64,000 bases of DNA from Fibrobacter sp. UWR2 (GCF_002210285.1 NZ_MWQE01000008.1:97653-161652), one strand, 5' to 3'. Counted from the first letter of the stretch, positions 11,023 to 20,362 are shown. Made by a program: numbers and translations. The notes: generated from the letters alone by a model not told the origin.

Positions 11023-11051
11023 AAGTCCCGCCGGCGCGGGACTTTTCTTTT
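11023..11051 (+). terminator. Rho-independent terminator after the GH9 pair
   Basis: A 9-bp perfect stem AAGTCCCGC / GCGGGACTT with loop CGGC (11023-11044) is followed by TTCTTTTATT. It lies 18 bases after the GH9 stop codon and ends the cellulase transcript before the histidine kinase gene. Confidence 0.9.
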
Positions 11052-11082
11052 ATTCGATTTTTTATATAAGTTTCTAGAAGAT

Positions 11083-13446
11083 ATGCAAGAGATTCTGTTT
11101 TCCGACTCGCCTATCGCCACGGGGCTTTCCGCCGTAGCGCTTATACTCACGTTCCTGCTTCCCTATATCCTGGGCCAGAAAACGGGACTAAGGCAGTTTC
11201 CCAAGGCCATATACCAGCTGATGCTCATATGCACCTACTGGAATACACTCAGCCTTGTCGGCAGTCTATTCTTCAGCGGGCCGCATTTCGGTCTTGCCGC
11301 AAAGATCATCTTCGGTTTGCAGGCTATCGCCTGGATCCAGGCTGGCAACACCATCTACCATATTGCCGAACATGCCCTCCATTTCAGGCGATTCAACTTC
11401 TGGAGGCTCCTGAACGCCATAGGCGTAGCAAACGTCATCGCCGTCACCGTCATCTTCTGCGTAAACGAACCGTTTTTCACCGAATTCAAGATTCTCGGTT
11501 TCATGCCGCTGCACGACCATGCATACTTCAAGATTTATTCCATGATGTTCTTCCTGTACGTGTTCCCCGAGCTCCTGCTTACCATATACAAGCTGATGCG
11601 CAACACGCTCCAGACCGGCGACAAGGATTCGGCGCAGATCAACTTCTACATGGCCGGCAGCTTTATATTCTTCATCGCTCTTTCGTTCGTATTCGACTTC
11701 ATGATCCCTGTCGCAAGTGGATTCAACGTCAACGGAAGACACCCGATATTCCTGCAATGGCACCAATACTCATGCATATTCCTCTCGGTTCTCTGCGGGC
11801 AGTACTTCACCTCGATTTCGTTCAAGAACAAGAGTTCCCACTGGCTCATGAAGAGCCTGTTCAACCAGCTCGGCGACTGCGTTTTCGCCATCCAGGCCGA
11901 CGGCATCATCAGCTACTGCAACCCCGCAGCCCAGCTCCTGTTCCGCAAGACCGACAACGAAATGAAGATGTACCACATTCAGGACTTCATTCCCAGCCTG
12001 AAACTGGATAACGAAGTCGTGACAGAAAGCGTGAAGGTTCAGGTCAACGACGAACTACATTCCTTCAGTCTCTCGCTGTACAAGTACCGTACCACGCTTT
12101 CTACATACATGTGGCTTTTGCTCCTGAGCGACCAGACGAACTCGCTTTTCTACCAGCAGCGCATCAAGACGCTCAACCGACAGTTCGCCGACTACAAGAA
12201 GGACCTCATCCGCTACCAGGACCGTCTCGACAGCTCCGAAAAGAAATTCAAGGAGCAGAGCAGTTTCAGTTCCACGCTCATCAACGCGCTCCCCTTCCAG
12301 TTTTGGTCCAAGAACGAGCAGGGCGTCTACACCACACAGAACATCATGGACATCAAGAGCCGCGGCAACCTTATCCAAACGACGGACTCCACGGAATCCA
12401 TATCGGACAGGGAACTGCAGGCGCGCAACAGTGGGCTATCGAGCATATTCACCACGTACGAAAACGACCGTCACGAAAAAATTTCCGAAGACGAAGCGAA
12501 CAACCTGATCTTCAACAACAAGGCCGTATTCATTTACAACGAGCAGTTCATCCCGATTATATCGGAACAGAAACCATACAAGATTATCGGACTCAAGCAG
12601 GACATCACCGAACAGAAGCGTCTCGAAAGGGAACGCGACCTCCTGAGCGAACAGAAACGAATCCATTCGCGACTCGAAGACCTGGGCACGATGCTCGGCG
12701 GTTTCGCACACGACTACAAGAACAGTATCGGAGCCCAGATTGGGTTCTGCGAGCTGGCTCGTGAGACCCTCGAGAACTTGCCGACCGACGACATTCCCGA
12801 GAAAAAGGCAAAGACCATCGCGAAGGCAGGCGAACTTATCGGCGAAGCGAACAAGGCGGCGAACAAGGCAAAGGATTCCGTGAACCAGTTGCTAAGTGCC
12901 ATAAGGAACGAGGCGTCCATCGCACCGAAACCGATGGTGTTCTCGCCATTCCTGATTATCGAGGACGTGGTAAAGAAGGTGCAGCTCACCCTCCCGTCGA
13001 ACATCCACATATCGACCGAGGACATCGACAAGGACCTGAAGATAAAGTGCCTGCCGGCAGCGCTCGACCGCATATTGAGCAACTTGGCAAACAACGCCAT
13101 ATTCGCCATGAAGGACGACGGCGGAACGCTCACGTTCAAACTGGAGCGCGAAGAGGTAAAAACGAAAATCGTACAGCCCTTCTCGGACACCATCGAGCCG
13201 GGAGTTTATGCGAAATTCACCATCGCCGACACTGGCACGGGAATCGACTCCGGGACCCTCGAACGCATCTTTTCGCCGTTCTTTACCACGAAAGCGCCCG
13301 GCGAAGGGCTCGGCTTGGGGCTTACTTCAGCCCTCAGGCTCCTAAAAGACGGCAATGCGCATTTCACAGTGCACACGACCCTCGGCGAGGGCACGCAATT
13401 TAATCTATATTGGGACTTAGCAACCGAAAAAACGGAGGATGCATAA
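11083..13446 (+). CDS. Membrane sensor histidine kinase, 7TM-type input, PAS domains
   Basis: This 787-aa kinase begins with about seven hydrophobic segments (residues 10-260), resembling the 7TM region found at the N-terminus of some histidine kinases. A PAS-like domain (LGDCVFAIQADGIISYCNPAAQLLF), a coiled coil (~365-405) and a second PAS-like domain ending in GLKQDITEQKRLERE follow. The phosphorylated His is probably His543 in GGFAHDYKNSIGAQ, an NtrB-like H-box. The ATPase part shows the N box (ILSNLANNAIFAM), G1 (DTGTGID) and G2 (GEGLGLGLTSALRLL). The stop overlaps the next start (TAATG at 13444-13448), so it is coupled to a response regulator. The signal sensed is not evident. Confidence 0.92.
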   Translation: MQEILFSDSPIATGLSAVALILTFLLPYILGQKTGLRQFPKAIYQLMLICTYWNTLSLVGSLFFSGPHFGLAAKIIFGLQAIAWIQAGNTIYHIAEHALHFRRFNFWRLLNAIGVANVIAVTVIFCVNEPFFTEFKILGFMPLHDHAYFKIYSMMFFLYVFPELLLTIYKLMRNTLQTGDKDSAQINFYMAGSFIFFIALSFVFDFMIPVASGFNVNGRHPIFLQWHQYSCIFLSVLCGQYFTSISFKNKSSHWLMKSLFNQLGDCVFAIQADGIISYCNPAAQLLFRKTDNEMKMYHIQDFIPSLKLDNEVVTESVKVQVNDELHSFSLSLYKYRTTLSTYMWLLLLSDQTNSLFYQQRIKTLNRQFADYKKDLIRYQDRLDSSEKKFKEQSSFSSTLINALPFQFWSKNEQGVYTTQNIMDIKSRGNLIQTTDSTESISDRELQARNSGLSSIFTTYENDRHEKISEDEANNLIFNNKAVFIYNEQFIPIISEQKPYKIIGLKQDITEQKRLERERDLLSEQKRIHSRLEDLGTMLGGFAHDYKNSIGAQIGFCELARETLENLPTDDIPEKKAKTIAKAGELIGEANKAANKAKDSVNQLLSAIRNEASIAPKPMVFSPFLIIEDVVKKVQLTLPSNIHISTEDIDKDLKIKCLPAALDRILSNLANNAIFAMKDDGGTLTFKLEREEVKTKIVQPFSDTIEPGVYAKFTIADTGTGIDSGTLERIFSPFFTTKAPGEGLGLGLTSALRLLKDGNAHFTVHTTLGEGTQFNLYWDLATEKTEDA

Positions 13447-13820
13447 TGGCCACTATCTTGATTATTGACGATGACGAACAGTTCAACTTGATGATGAAGA
13501 CCGCCCTTGAAGTCAAGGGTTACGAAGTGGAAACCGCAAGCAACGGCAGAGAAGCAAAGACTCTCTACCAGAACAAGAAGTACGATGTCATCGTCACGGA
13601 CATTATTATGCCGGACGTTGACGGCTACGAAGTCATTCTCGATTTGCGCCGCATGGGCATGAGCGACAGAACGATTGCCGTAAGCGCCGGCGGACGCACG
13701 GCCGCAGACGACTACCTGTTGACGGCCAAGCATTTCGATGTCGCGGTCACGTTCAATAAGCCCATCGATATCCAGCAGTTCCGCGAAAAGGTCGAAGAAA
13801 TCATCAAAAGTCACCAGTAA
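13446..13820 (+). CDS. Single-domain response regulator (CheY-like receiver)
   Basis: The start is ATG at 13446, overlapping the kinase stop and preceded by GGAGG at 13434. The 124-aa protein is one receiver domain: acidic pocket Asp8-Asp9-Asp10, phosphoacceptor Asp52 in VTDIIMPDVDGYEV, a Ser in VSAGG at the switch position and the conserved Lys in FNKPID. It has no output domain, so it must pass the signal by protein contact or act as a phosphate carrier. Its position between the kinase and a sigma-54-type activator whose own receiver is degenerate suggests it is the real phosphorylation partner of the kinase; that role is inference. Confidence 0.93.
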   Translation: MATILIIDDDEQFNLMMKTALEVKGYEVETASNGREAKTLYQNKKYDVIVTDIIMPDVDGYEVILDLRRMGMSDRTIAVSAGGRTAADDYLLTAKHFDVAVTFNKPIDIQQFREKVEEIIKSHQ

Positions 13821-13823
13821 TAG

Positions 13824-15272
13824 ATGCCGATGAACATCCTGATAGCTGATTCCGACAAGGAATTTATCAGCGACATTCGGCGTTCCTGGAATCTGGACGA
13901 AACAGAGCTCCTGCTCTGTGACGACAAGGACAATTTGATGCCACTGGTAAAGAACAACCCGATAGACCTCGCGTTTATCGAAGTTCCTTTCCTTACCTTC
14001 GACAACATGGATATCGTAAGCTATCTCAAGGAGAAGGACCCGAGCATCGAAATTTTTGTCCTGTGCGACAACAAGAACTGGCCCGGAGCCACCAGCGCGA
14101 TTAACCGCGGGGCAAACAGTTTCTTGATGAAGCCTGCTTCGGTATCGCAACTTGAGGATACCGCAAAAAAGATACAGACCTTAAAGCAGAACAAGTCTAC
14201 GCACCAGTTGATGGAATCCCAGGTGCTGGACACCCTACTTGGCGACACGCCCGAAATGAGGAAAATCCTCAAGACGGTCTACAAAATTTCCCCAACCACG
14301 AGTACCGTGCTCATCACCGGCGAATCCGGTTCGGGCAAGGAATTCCTCGCAAACGTCATTCACCGCTACAGCAAGCGCGCGGGCGAACCGTTCATCGCGG
14401 TCAACTGTGGCGCCATTCCCGAAAACCTGGTCGAAAGCGAACTCTTCGGAGCAAAGAAGGGCTCGTATACGGGTTCTACCGCCGACAAGAAGGGCCTGTT
14501 CGAGGCCGCCAACAAGGGGACCCTGTTCCTTGACGAAGTCGGCGAACTTTCTGCAGCGACGCAAGTGAAACTGTTGCGCTTTTTGCAGAGTCACGAAATT
14601 CGGCGCGTAGGCGAAACTGAAGCGCGCTACCTCGACATCCGCATTATCGCCGCGACCAACCGCGACCTGCAGGCGGCCATGCTCCGGGGCGAATTCCGCG
14701 AAGACCTTTTTTACCGTCTGAACACGTTCCACCTGACGCTCCCGCCGCTCCGCGAACGCAAGCCAGTGATTCCCACACTTATCCGCTATTTCATTTTGAA
14801 ATACAAGGAGACGCACGGGAAGAACATCACCGACGTGGAACCGGCAGCACAGTACGCCCTGGCGAAGTACCCCTACCCGGGCAACATCCGCGAACTCGAG
14901 AACATCATCGAGCATGCAATTGTTCTTTCGGAAGGCGGCATATTGCGTCTGGAAGACCTGCCCGAGAACGTACAGGAAGAAGCCCGTGAAAAGACGGTCG
15001 CCATTCCGCACATCAAGGAAGACATTCCCGAACCGCGCCTGCTCACGAGCATCGAGGGCACACGCGTAGACACCCCCGCAAAGGCAGCGGACGAACCCGC
15101 AGACGCCGAAGACATCATCTCGCTCGAAGAGATGGAACGCCGGCACATACTGCATGCGCTGAGTGTCTGCAAGAACAACAAGACCGAAGTCTGCAAGAGG
15201 CTCGGCATTAGCCGCGCCACCCTCTGGAGAAAGTTGAAGGAACTCAAGATCCAGATGGACGGGGACGAATAA
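13824..15272 (+). CDS. NtrC-type sigma-54-dependent activator with degenerate receiver
   Basis: The 482-aa protein has a receiver-like domain (1-125), an AAA+ domain and a Fis-type HTH (ISLEEMERRHILHAL ... EVCKRLGISRATLWRKLKELKI). In the receiver, the position of the phosphoacceptor Asp is Glu53 (IDLAFIEVPFL), one acidic-pocket Asp is Ser (ILIADSD) and the switch Thr/Ser position reads VLCD; the LMKP Lys remains. The AAA+ part has Walker A GESGSGKE and Walker B GTLFLDEVGEL. The sigma-54 contact loop reads GSYTGS instead of GAFTGA. Residues 374-425 form a Pro/Ala/Glu-rich linker. A start 6 bases later (MNIL) is also possible. The stop overlaps the next gene (TAATG). Confidence 0.9.
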   Translation: MPMNILIADSDKEFISDIRRSWNLDETELLLCDDKDNLMPLVKNNPIDLAFIEVPFLTFDNMDIVSYLKEKDPSIEIFVLCDNKNWPGATSAINRGANSFLMKPASVSQLEDTAKKIQTLKQNKSTHQLMESQVLDTLLGDTPEMRKILKTVYKISPTTSTVLITGESGSGKEFLANVIHRYSKRAGEPFIAVNCGAIPENLVESELFGAKKGSYTGSTADKKGLFEAANKGTLFLDEVGELSAATQVKLLRFLQSHEIRRVGETEARYLDIRIIAATNRDLQAAMLRGEFREDLFYRLNTFHLTLPPLRERKPVIPTLIRYFILKYKETHGKNITDVEPAAQYALAKYPYPGNIRELENIIEHAIVLSEGGILRLEDLPENVQEEAREKTVAIPHIKEDIPEPRLLTSIEGTRVDTPAKAADEPADAEDIISLEEMERRHILHALSVCKNNKTEVCKRLGISRATLWRKLKELKIQMDGDE

Positions 15273-15997
15273 TGCGCATCAACAAGTTCATATCCCTTTG
15301 CGGAGTCGCTAGCCGCCGCGCCGCCGACACCCTCGTACAGGAAGGTCGCGTGCAGGTAAACGGCGAGACCGTTACCGACATGGGCCACCAGGTAGACGAA
15401 AGCAACGACGAAGTTCTCGTCGACGGCAAGCCCGCGAAACTCCCGAAGAAGACGAAAGTCATCATGTTCCACAAGCCGGCCGGATGCGTATGCACCAAGG
15501 ACGACCCGCAGGGGCGACGCACCGTATACGACTACCTGCCGCCGGGGTATGCCACCTTCAAGTATGTAGGGAGACTCGACCTGCAGAGCCGCGGGCTCCT
15601 GCTGTTTACCGACGACGGGGAACTGCTGCACCGGCTTACGCACCCGAGTTACGAAATCCCCCGCAGTTACTACGTGTGGACGACGCGGCCGCTTAGCGAA
15701 GCGGCCGCACAGAAACTTGTTGACGGTGTAGACATTCGCGACCCCGATGACCCGGACGCACAGGAAGAAATCGCATTTGCAACCGACGTGTATCTCGAAA
15801 ACGGATTTGCGGAACTCGTGCTTATCGAAGGCAAGAACCGCGAAATCCGCCGCATGATGCGCGCCGTAGGTTACGAGATCCGCGACCTGAAGCGCGTGAG
15901 CTACAGCCATATTCAGCTGGGAGACTTGCCCGCAGGCGAATTCCGCGAACTCACCGCAAACGAACTGAACAAGTTGCGGCAAGCCGTACACCTGTAA
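15272..15997 (+). CDS. RNA pseudouridine synthase, RsuA/RluB/RluF family
   Basis: This 241-aa enzyme has an N-terminal S4 RNA-binding domain (MRINKFISLCGVASRRAADTL ... GRVQVNGETV) and a pseudouridine synthase domain with the catalytic Asp in GRLDLQSRGLLLFTDDGEL and the family motif GKNREIRRMMRAVGYEI. It converts a specific uridine of rRNA to pseudouridine; the layout is closest to RluB/RluF, but the target cannot be read from sequence. The start codon overlaps the stop of the sigma-54-type activator, so it is translated in the signalling operon. A second family member, more like RsuA, lies at 56063-56767. Confidence 0.92.
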   Translation: MRINKFISLCGVASRRAADTLVQEGRVQVNGETVTDMGHQVDESNDEVLVDGKPAKLPKKTKVIMFHKPAGCVCTKDDPQGRRTVYDYLPPGYATFKYVGRLDLQSRGLLLFTDDGELLHRLTHPSYEIPRSYYVWTTRPLSEAAAQKLVDGVDIRDPDDPDAQEEIAFATDVYLENGFAELVLIEGKNREIRRMMRAVGYEIRDLKRVSYSHIQLGDLPAGEFRELTANELNKLRQAVHL

Positions 15998-16017
15998 TAA
16001 TGTGGAATGTGGGATGA

Positions 16018-16063
16018 GAAATGTGAAATGAAAAAAGTTATCTAATTACACATTACACATTTC
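16018..16063. repeat. AT-rich imperfect inverted repeat (GAAATGTG family)
   Basis: GAAATGTGAAATG (16018-16030) pairs with CATTACACATTTC (16051-16063) with one mismatch and a 20-base loop. Surrounding bases repeat the same words (AATGTGG, ATTACAC). It sits between the pseudouridine synthase and the ApaH-like gene. It may act as a weak terminator or be a short dispersed repeat; nothing decides which. Confidence 0.5.
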
Positions 16064-16086
16064 CAAACCAGAACCTATCAACCATC

Positions 16087-16914
16087 ATGTCAAGAACTCT
16101 CTACATAGGTGACGTACACGGCTGCGCCGATGAACTAGAACGCATCATAGACGCCTTCGGCTTTGTACGCGGGAGCGATACGCTCTACCAGACCGGAGAC
16201 ATCATCAACAAGGGCCCGGACATGATGCGGGCAATGCGCACCGTCATCGATCTCGGAATCCTTACCGTACGCGGGAACCACGAAGAACATTTAATCCGCT
16301 CGATGGAAGCCCCCGAAAGCATGTGGACCGAGAAGCAGCGCAACCGCTTCAAGGCGCTCCCGCTGGAAGACTGGGAGTTCATCCGCGATACGGTAAAAAC
16401 ATGGCCCCTCTGGCGCGACACCCCGCACGCCCTCCTCGTGCACGCAGGCCTAGAACCCGGCAAGACACGCCTTGAAGACATGAGCCCCGAAGTATTGCTG
16501 TCCATCCGCAAATGGAATGATGAGCCATGGTACAAACTGGTAAAATGGCCGAAAACCGTCGTGTTCGGGCACTGGGCAAAGAAGGGATTCGTGAACATTC
16601 CCGGATTCATCGGGCTCGATTCGGGCTGCGTCTACGGCAAGTGCCTTACCGCATGGTGCCCCGAAGAAGACAAGTTCTATACGGTACCTGCCGCCCGCGA
16701 ATACACGCCGGTGAAGGACAAGGCAAAGGAATCCGAAGGCGCACCCTGCAAGGTGGTCGGCGACAACAGCCCTTCTGCAGTGCCGCCCAAGACATTCGAC
16801 GAAATCAAGGCCCGCATCGAAAACGGCGATATCGCACCTGCAAAGGACAGCCCCGAAGAGAACACCATACGAAAAGCGAGCCCCTCCATCGCGGCAGAGT
16901 GGGCTGGTTACTAA
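16087..16914 (+). CDS. ApaH-like symmetrical bis(5'-nucleosyl)-tetraphosphatase / PPP-family phosphoesterase
   Basis: The 275-aa protein carries the calcineurin-type metal-binding motifs in order: GDVHG (residues 8-12), TGDIINKGPD and RGNHEEH. It also has a C-terminal FGHWA ... GLDSGCVYGKCLTAW segment, as in ApaH, which splits Ap4A into two ADP. Length matches E. coli ApaH (about 280 aa), but the last ~60 residues are a hydrophilic tail (KDKAKESEGAPC ... KDSPEENTIRK) unlike the core family. A role as a general PPP-family protein phosphatase cannot be excluded. It stands alone, with its own upstream region containing an imperfect inverted repeat. Confidence 0.8.
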   Translation: MSRTLYIGDVHGCADELERIIDAFGFVRGSDTLYQTGDIINKGPDMMRAMRTVIDLGILTVRGNHEEHLIRSMEAPESMWTEKQRNRFKALPLEDWEFIRDTVKTWPLWRDTPHALLVHAGLEPGKTRLEDMSPEVLLSIRKWNDEPWYKLVKWPKTVVFGHWAKKGFVNIPGFIGLDSGCVYGKCLTAWCPEEDKFYTVPAAREYTPVKDKAKESEGAPCKVVGDNSPSAVPPKTFDEIKARIENGDIAPAKDSPEENTIRKASPSIAAEWAGY

Positions 16915-16956
16915 AATTTTACTAAGTTTCCCCTAAATTGGTTGTTTAGAGGAAAC

Positions 16957-17622
16957 ATGAAGAAAATAATTGTAGCCCTAGTCTTTTTACTGACCGCAGG
17001 TACAGCATTCGCCGAAGAGGCATGGCCGCGCACGTTCTTTTTCAGCACTGGTATCGGACTTTACGCCTCCAAGGGCGACCTGAACGAGCGTGTGCTCTCG
17101 ATGAAGGACACATCGGGTCGCAAGCAGACCATCCATTCCCCCGCTCTCGATATCTTTGCAAGCCCTGACTTTACAATCGGCGTTAATGTACGCGAATTCA
17201 CCATCGGGCTTAACTTCCAGATCTGGAATTCAGAACAGGTCATCAACGGATTTCCGGACGAATCCCAGAAAGGGGAAAGCCTCATCTGGCGTATCAGCAT
17301 GGAATTCACGTACAATTTCTTCTGGCCGGAGTTCTTCCAGATTGGGGTCGGCGCCGCCTATTCCTACACGACCGTCACAACGGAAAACACCGCCTATATC
17401 GATGGCGAGGCCAGCGATTCGGAACTTATGGGGTCAGCTGTCGGCCTTATTGCGAACATCAAGTACTTCCTGTTTGACAATTTCGCCATCGTCCCGTATG
17501 TAAAGATTTACGAGAACTGGTTCAAGAATGTCTATACCGAAGAAAGCGAGCTCTGCGACCTCGATTCCTACATGTGGCAGACGTTCTTCTTTGTCGGCGT
17601 AAACCTTCAGATACAGTTTTAA
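16957..17622 (+). CDS. Exported beta-barrel-like protein, 221 aa, unknown function
   Basis: The start is ATG at 16957 behind AGAGGA (16948); an in-frame TTG at 16942 is less likely because it would lengthen the signal peptide. MKKIIVALVFLLTAGTAFAEE is a clear signal peptide. The rest alternates hydrophobic and polar residues in aromatic-rich strands (FTIGLNFQIWNS, FTYNFFWPEFFQIGVGAAYSYTTV, FFFVGVNLQIQF) and ends in Phe, as outer-membrane barrel proteins do. I recognise no specific family. A second barrel candidate starts 19 bases after its stop, so the two probably form an operon. Confidence 0.75.
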   Translation: MKKIIVALVFLLTAGTAFAEEAWPRTFFFSTGIGLYASKGDLNERVLSMKDTSGRKQTIHSPALDIFASPDFTIGVNVREFTIGLNFQIWNSEQVINGFPDESQKGESLIWRISMEFTYNFFWPEFFQIGVGAAYSYTTVTTENTAYIDGEASDSELMGSAVGLIANIKYFLFDNFAIVPYVKIYENWFKNVYTEESELCDLDSYMWQTFFFVGVNLQIQF

Positions 17623-17641
17623 TAACTAAATTTGGCAACGT

Positions 17642-18787
17642 ATGAAAACGTTTGCCAAACTTTCAATCGCATTTCTAGCAGGCGCCGTCTCCTTTGCATC
17701 GGCAATGGACGAAAACGGCTGGGCATCCATCTACGAATCCATCGCCGCCTTCGAAGACAGGCCCGGCGCGGGCGCGCCCTTCAACCGCCCCGGCTACGTC
17801 AAGCCCATCATCGAGAACCTGGGCAACGTACTGAACAGCAACTGGTACGTAAGTGCAAACGTACCGCAGAGCCTTGCATTCGAATTTGGCATTCCCATTT
17901 CGCTCATCCCCATCAACGATGACGACCGCGTCTTTACCGAAAATGGCGTCGAAGTCCCGACTATTTTCGGCGAGAGCCACGACATGGCCCAGCCCTACGA
18001 CGGCAAGACGATTTACGGTAACGAGACCTTGAACGGACTCGGTGTATTCACTTACCCGTACCTGCAGCTTGGCGTCAGCGCCTTCCATGCAAGGGTTGTT
18101 CTCCGCGGAATGTGGCTCCCGGCAATCAGCGAACTGCGCGGGTTCAGCCTGCTCGGCTTTGGCCTGCAGTACAGTTTCGGCAGGTGGTTCCAGTACATGC
18201 TCCCGCCAGCAGCGCAAGGCCTCGACGTGAGCCTCGTATTCGGCTACAACTCCAGCAGTATCGGTTACCGCCCCAAGGATTACAGTGGCCAGCTCGATCT
18301 CGACATTTCGGCATACACCTTCGATGTCGTTATCGGCTACAAGCCCTTTAGTTTCTTCGAAGTCCTGATGACACTCGGTTACCAGTCTGCAACCATGGAA
18401 GCCTCGGGCCACCTGGAACAGAACCAGAATCCCAACATGTTCATCAATCCGAACATCTCTGTCGACGGAAATTGCGGCTTCAAGTTCGGCATCGCGGTCG
18501 CATTCCAACTCGGCAAGACATACCACCCGGTTGTCGGGTTTGATTATGCCGGCAAGTCGAGCTTCACGACAAACGCCATCTATCTCAGGCAGCAGTTCGG
18601 CGAGGACAAGACTCCCGACGAGATCGCGAAGGACAAGGGTTACGTACGCGGAGCAAAGAAAGAAGAAGCTGCCCCCGCCGTGAACGAAACAAGCGAAAGC
18701 GCCCAGCAGGAGCTAGATCAGGAGGCAGAGCAGCCCGCGGAAGAACCCGCTGCTGACGAAGTCCCTGCCGAAGAAAGCGCAAAATAA
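17642..18787 (+). CDS. Outer-membrane beta-barrel-like protein (possibly DUF6588-like) with acidic tail
   Basis: The 381-aa protein has a signal peptide (MKTFAKLSIAFLAGAVSFASA). The middle looks like a barrel of amphipathic strands (YPYLQLGVSAFHARVVLRGMWLP, GFSLLGFGLQYSFGRWF, GLDVSLVFGYNSSSIGY). It resembles the DUF6588 type of Fibrobacter and Bacteroidetes barrels by pattern only. Residues ~335-381 form an Ala/Glu/Pro-rich acidic tail (EEAAPAVNETSES ... EEPAADEVPAEESAK), unusual after a barrel and perhaps facing the periplasm. It follows another barrel candidate and precedes cstA by 26 bases. Confidence 0.72.
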   Translation: MKTFAKLSIAFLAGAVSFASAMDENGWASIYESIAAFEDRPGAGAPFNRPGYVKPIIENLGNVLNSNWYVSANVPQSLAFEFGIPISLIPINDDDRVFTENGVEVPTIFGESHDMAQPYDGKTIYGNETLNGLGVFTYPYLQLGVSAFHARVVLRGMWLPAISELRGFSLLGFGLQYSFGRWFQYMLPPAAQGLDVSLVFGYNSSSIGYRPKDYSGQLDLDISAYTFDVVIGYKPFSFFEVLMTLGYQSATMEASGHLEQNQNPNMFINPNISVDGNCGFKFGIAVAFQLGKTYHPVVGFDYAGKSSFTTNAIYLRQQFGEDKTPDEIAKDKGYVRGAKKEEAAPAVNETSESAQQELDQEAEQPAEEPAADEVPAEESAK

Positions 18788-18813
18788 GTTTTTAACTAAA
18801 AAGAAGGCATAAC

Positions 18814-20346
18814 ATGATTACATTCCTTATCGGTGTCGCCATCCTCATCGGCGGATACTTTACCTACGGAAAGTTTGTCGAACATGTCTTCGGCCCTGAC
18901 GACCGCAAGACTCCGGCACTCGCCAACCCGGACGGCGTTGACCGCGTCCCCATGAAGCACTGGAAGAACATGCTCATCCAGCTCCTGAACATCGCGGGTA
19001 TCGGCCCCGTCATCGGCGTGATACTCGGCATCAAGTTCGGCGCCATCGTGTTCATCATCCTCCCCATCGGCAACGTATTGGGCGGTGCGGTACACGACTA
19101 CTTCAGCGGCATGATCAGCATGCGCAACAACGGCTACAACGTGCCGGCCCTTTCGCGCAAGTTCCTGGGCAAGGGCCCGTCCAAGGTGGTGATGGCCCTC
19201 ATCTCCGTAGCCCTCATTCTCGTGGGAGCCGTGTTCACCAACACTCCGGCGCAGCTCATCAACACGCCCATCATCGCGGGCAGCGCAGTATCCCCCACGC
19301 TATTCTGGATTGCAGTTGGCGTTATTTTCACCTACTACTTCGTGAGCACATTCTTCCCCATCGACAAGATTATCGGGCGCATCTACCCGATTTTCGGCGG
19401 CATGCTCATCCTCGCCTCTCTCGGCATCATGATCGGTATCGCCCCGCACCTGAACGTGCTTGACGAATTCAACCTCAGCGACATTGCCTCGAACTTCACG
19501 CAGCATCCGGCACACCAGCCCATCATCCCGATGCTCTTCGTGACCATCGCCTGCGGCATCATCAGCGGTTTCCACAGCACACAGAGCCCGCTCGTGGCCC
19601 GCACCGAAGTCACTGAAAAGACCGGCCGCCAGACGTTCTACGGCATGATGATTATCGAAGGCCTTATCGGCATGATCTGGGCTGCCGGCGGCATGTTCAT
19701 CTACCACATGCAACCCGAGCTCATGACAGCCGGCGGCGTGAAGGTCTTAAGCGTTCTCGTTTCTACCGTCATCCCGTTCGCCCCGATTTCCATCCTCGTG
19801 GTGGTGGGCGTCATTATCCTTGCGGTCACGAGTGGCGACACGAGCCTCCGCAGCCTCCGCCTCACCATCTCGGAACTCTTCGGCATCGACCAGGCCGACC
19901 CCAAGAAGCGCCTGCTCTTGACCGTCCCGATGTTCGCCATCTGCCTCGTGCTCATCTTCTGGAGCAACCTGAACCCGCAGGGATTCAACATCCTGTGGAA
20001 CTACTTCAGCTGGAGTAACCAGCTCATGGCCGTCTGCAGCCTGTGCGTTGCGACAGTCTACCTCCGCAGCAAAAAGAAGAACTACCTGATTACGCTCATC
20101 CCGTGCATGTTCATGGCGTTCATCTGCTTCGATTACATCTTGTGGGTTAGCCCCGAGAACCTGAAGGGCGCTCCGCTGGGCTTTGGTCTCGACTACAAGA
20201 CCGCCCTCGTGCTCGCCATCGAGAATGCAGCCGTCCTCGGCGCGCTCCTCTGCCTGCGCGGCAAGAAACTTGCTTCCAGGAAGGAATTCGACCCGGATAA
20301 GTGGGACAGTTCTATCGATGAAAAGAACGACTACGAACCGGACTAA
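18814..20346 (+). CDS. cstA: Carbon starvation protein A (CstA-type transporter)
   Basis: This 510-aa protein is hydrophobic throughout, with about 13-15 predicted membrane segments. It has CstA family sequences near the N-terminus (GVDRVPMKHWKNMLIQLLNIAGIGPVIG, HDYFSGMISMRNNG) and the FHSTQSPLVARTEVTEKTGR region in the middle. CstA and its relatives import peptides or pyruvate in other bacteria. It is shorter than E. coli CstA (~700 aa) and matches the compact form seen in many anaerobes. The start has GAAGG a few bases upstream. RecD2 follows within 13 bases, with its ribosome site overlapping the cstA stop region, so the two may be cotranscribed. Confidence 0.92.
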   Translation: MITFLIGVAILIGGYFTYGKFVEHVFGPDDRKTPALANPDGVDRVPMKHWKNMLIQLLNIAGIGPVIGVILGIKFGAIVFIILPIGNVLGGAVHDYFSGMISMRNNGYNVPALSRKFLGKGPSKVVMALISVALILVGAVFTNTPAQLINTPIIAGSAVSPTLFWIAVGVIFTYYFVSTFFPIDKIIGRIYPIFGGMLILASLGIMIGIAPHLNVLDEFNLSDIASNFTQHPAHQPIIPMLFVTIACGIISGFHSTQSPLVARTEVTEKTGRQTFYGMMIIEGLIGMIWAAGGMFIYHMQPELMTAGGVKVLSVLVSTVIPFAPISILVVVGVIILAVTSGDTSLRSLRLTISELFGIDQADPKKRLLLTVPMFAICLVLIFWSNLNPQGFNILWNYFSWSNQLMAVCSLCVATVYLRSKKKNYLITLIPCMFMAFICFDYILWVSPENLKGAPLGFGLDYKTALVLAIENAAVLGALLCLRGKKLASRKEFDPDKWDSSIDEKNDYEPD

Positions 20347-20362
20347 GGAGAGTTAGCCCCTG
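20345..20362 (+). promoter_or_regulatory. Ribosome binding site and CTG start of recD2
   Basis: AAGGAG (20345-20350) lies 9 bases before CTG at 20360. An in-frame TAG at 20354-20356 closes the frame upstream. The residues after CTG (QLEGTIKNVTF) are the expected beginning of RecD2, while the next GTG (20429) would remove 23 conserved residues. CTG is therefore the only plausible start. Confidence 0.65.
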
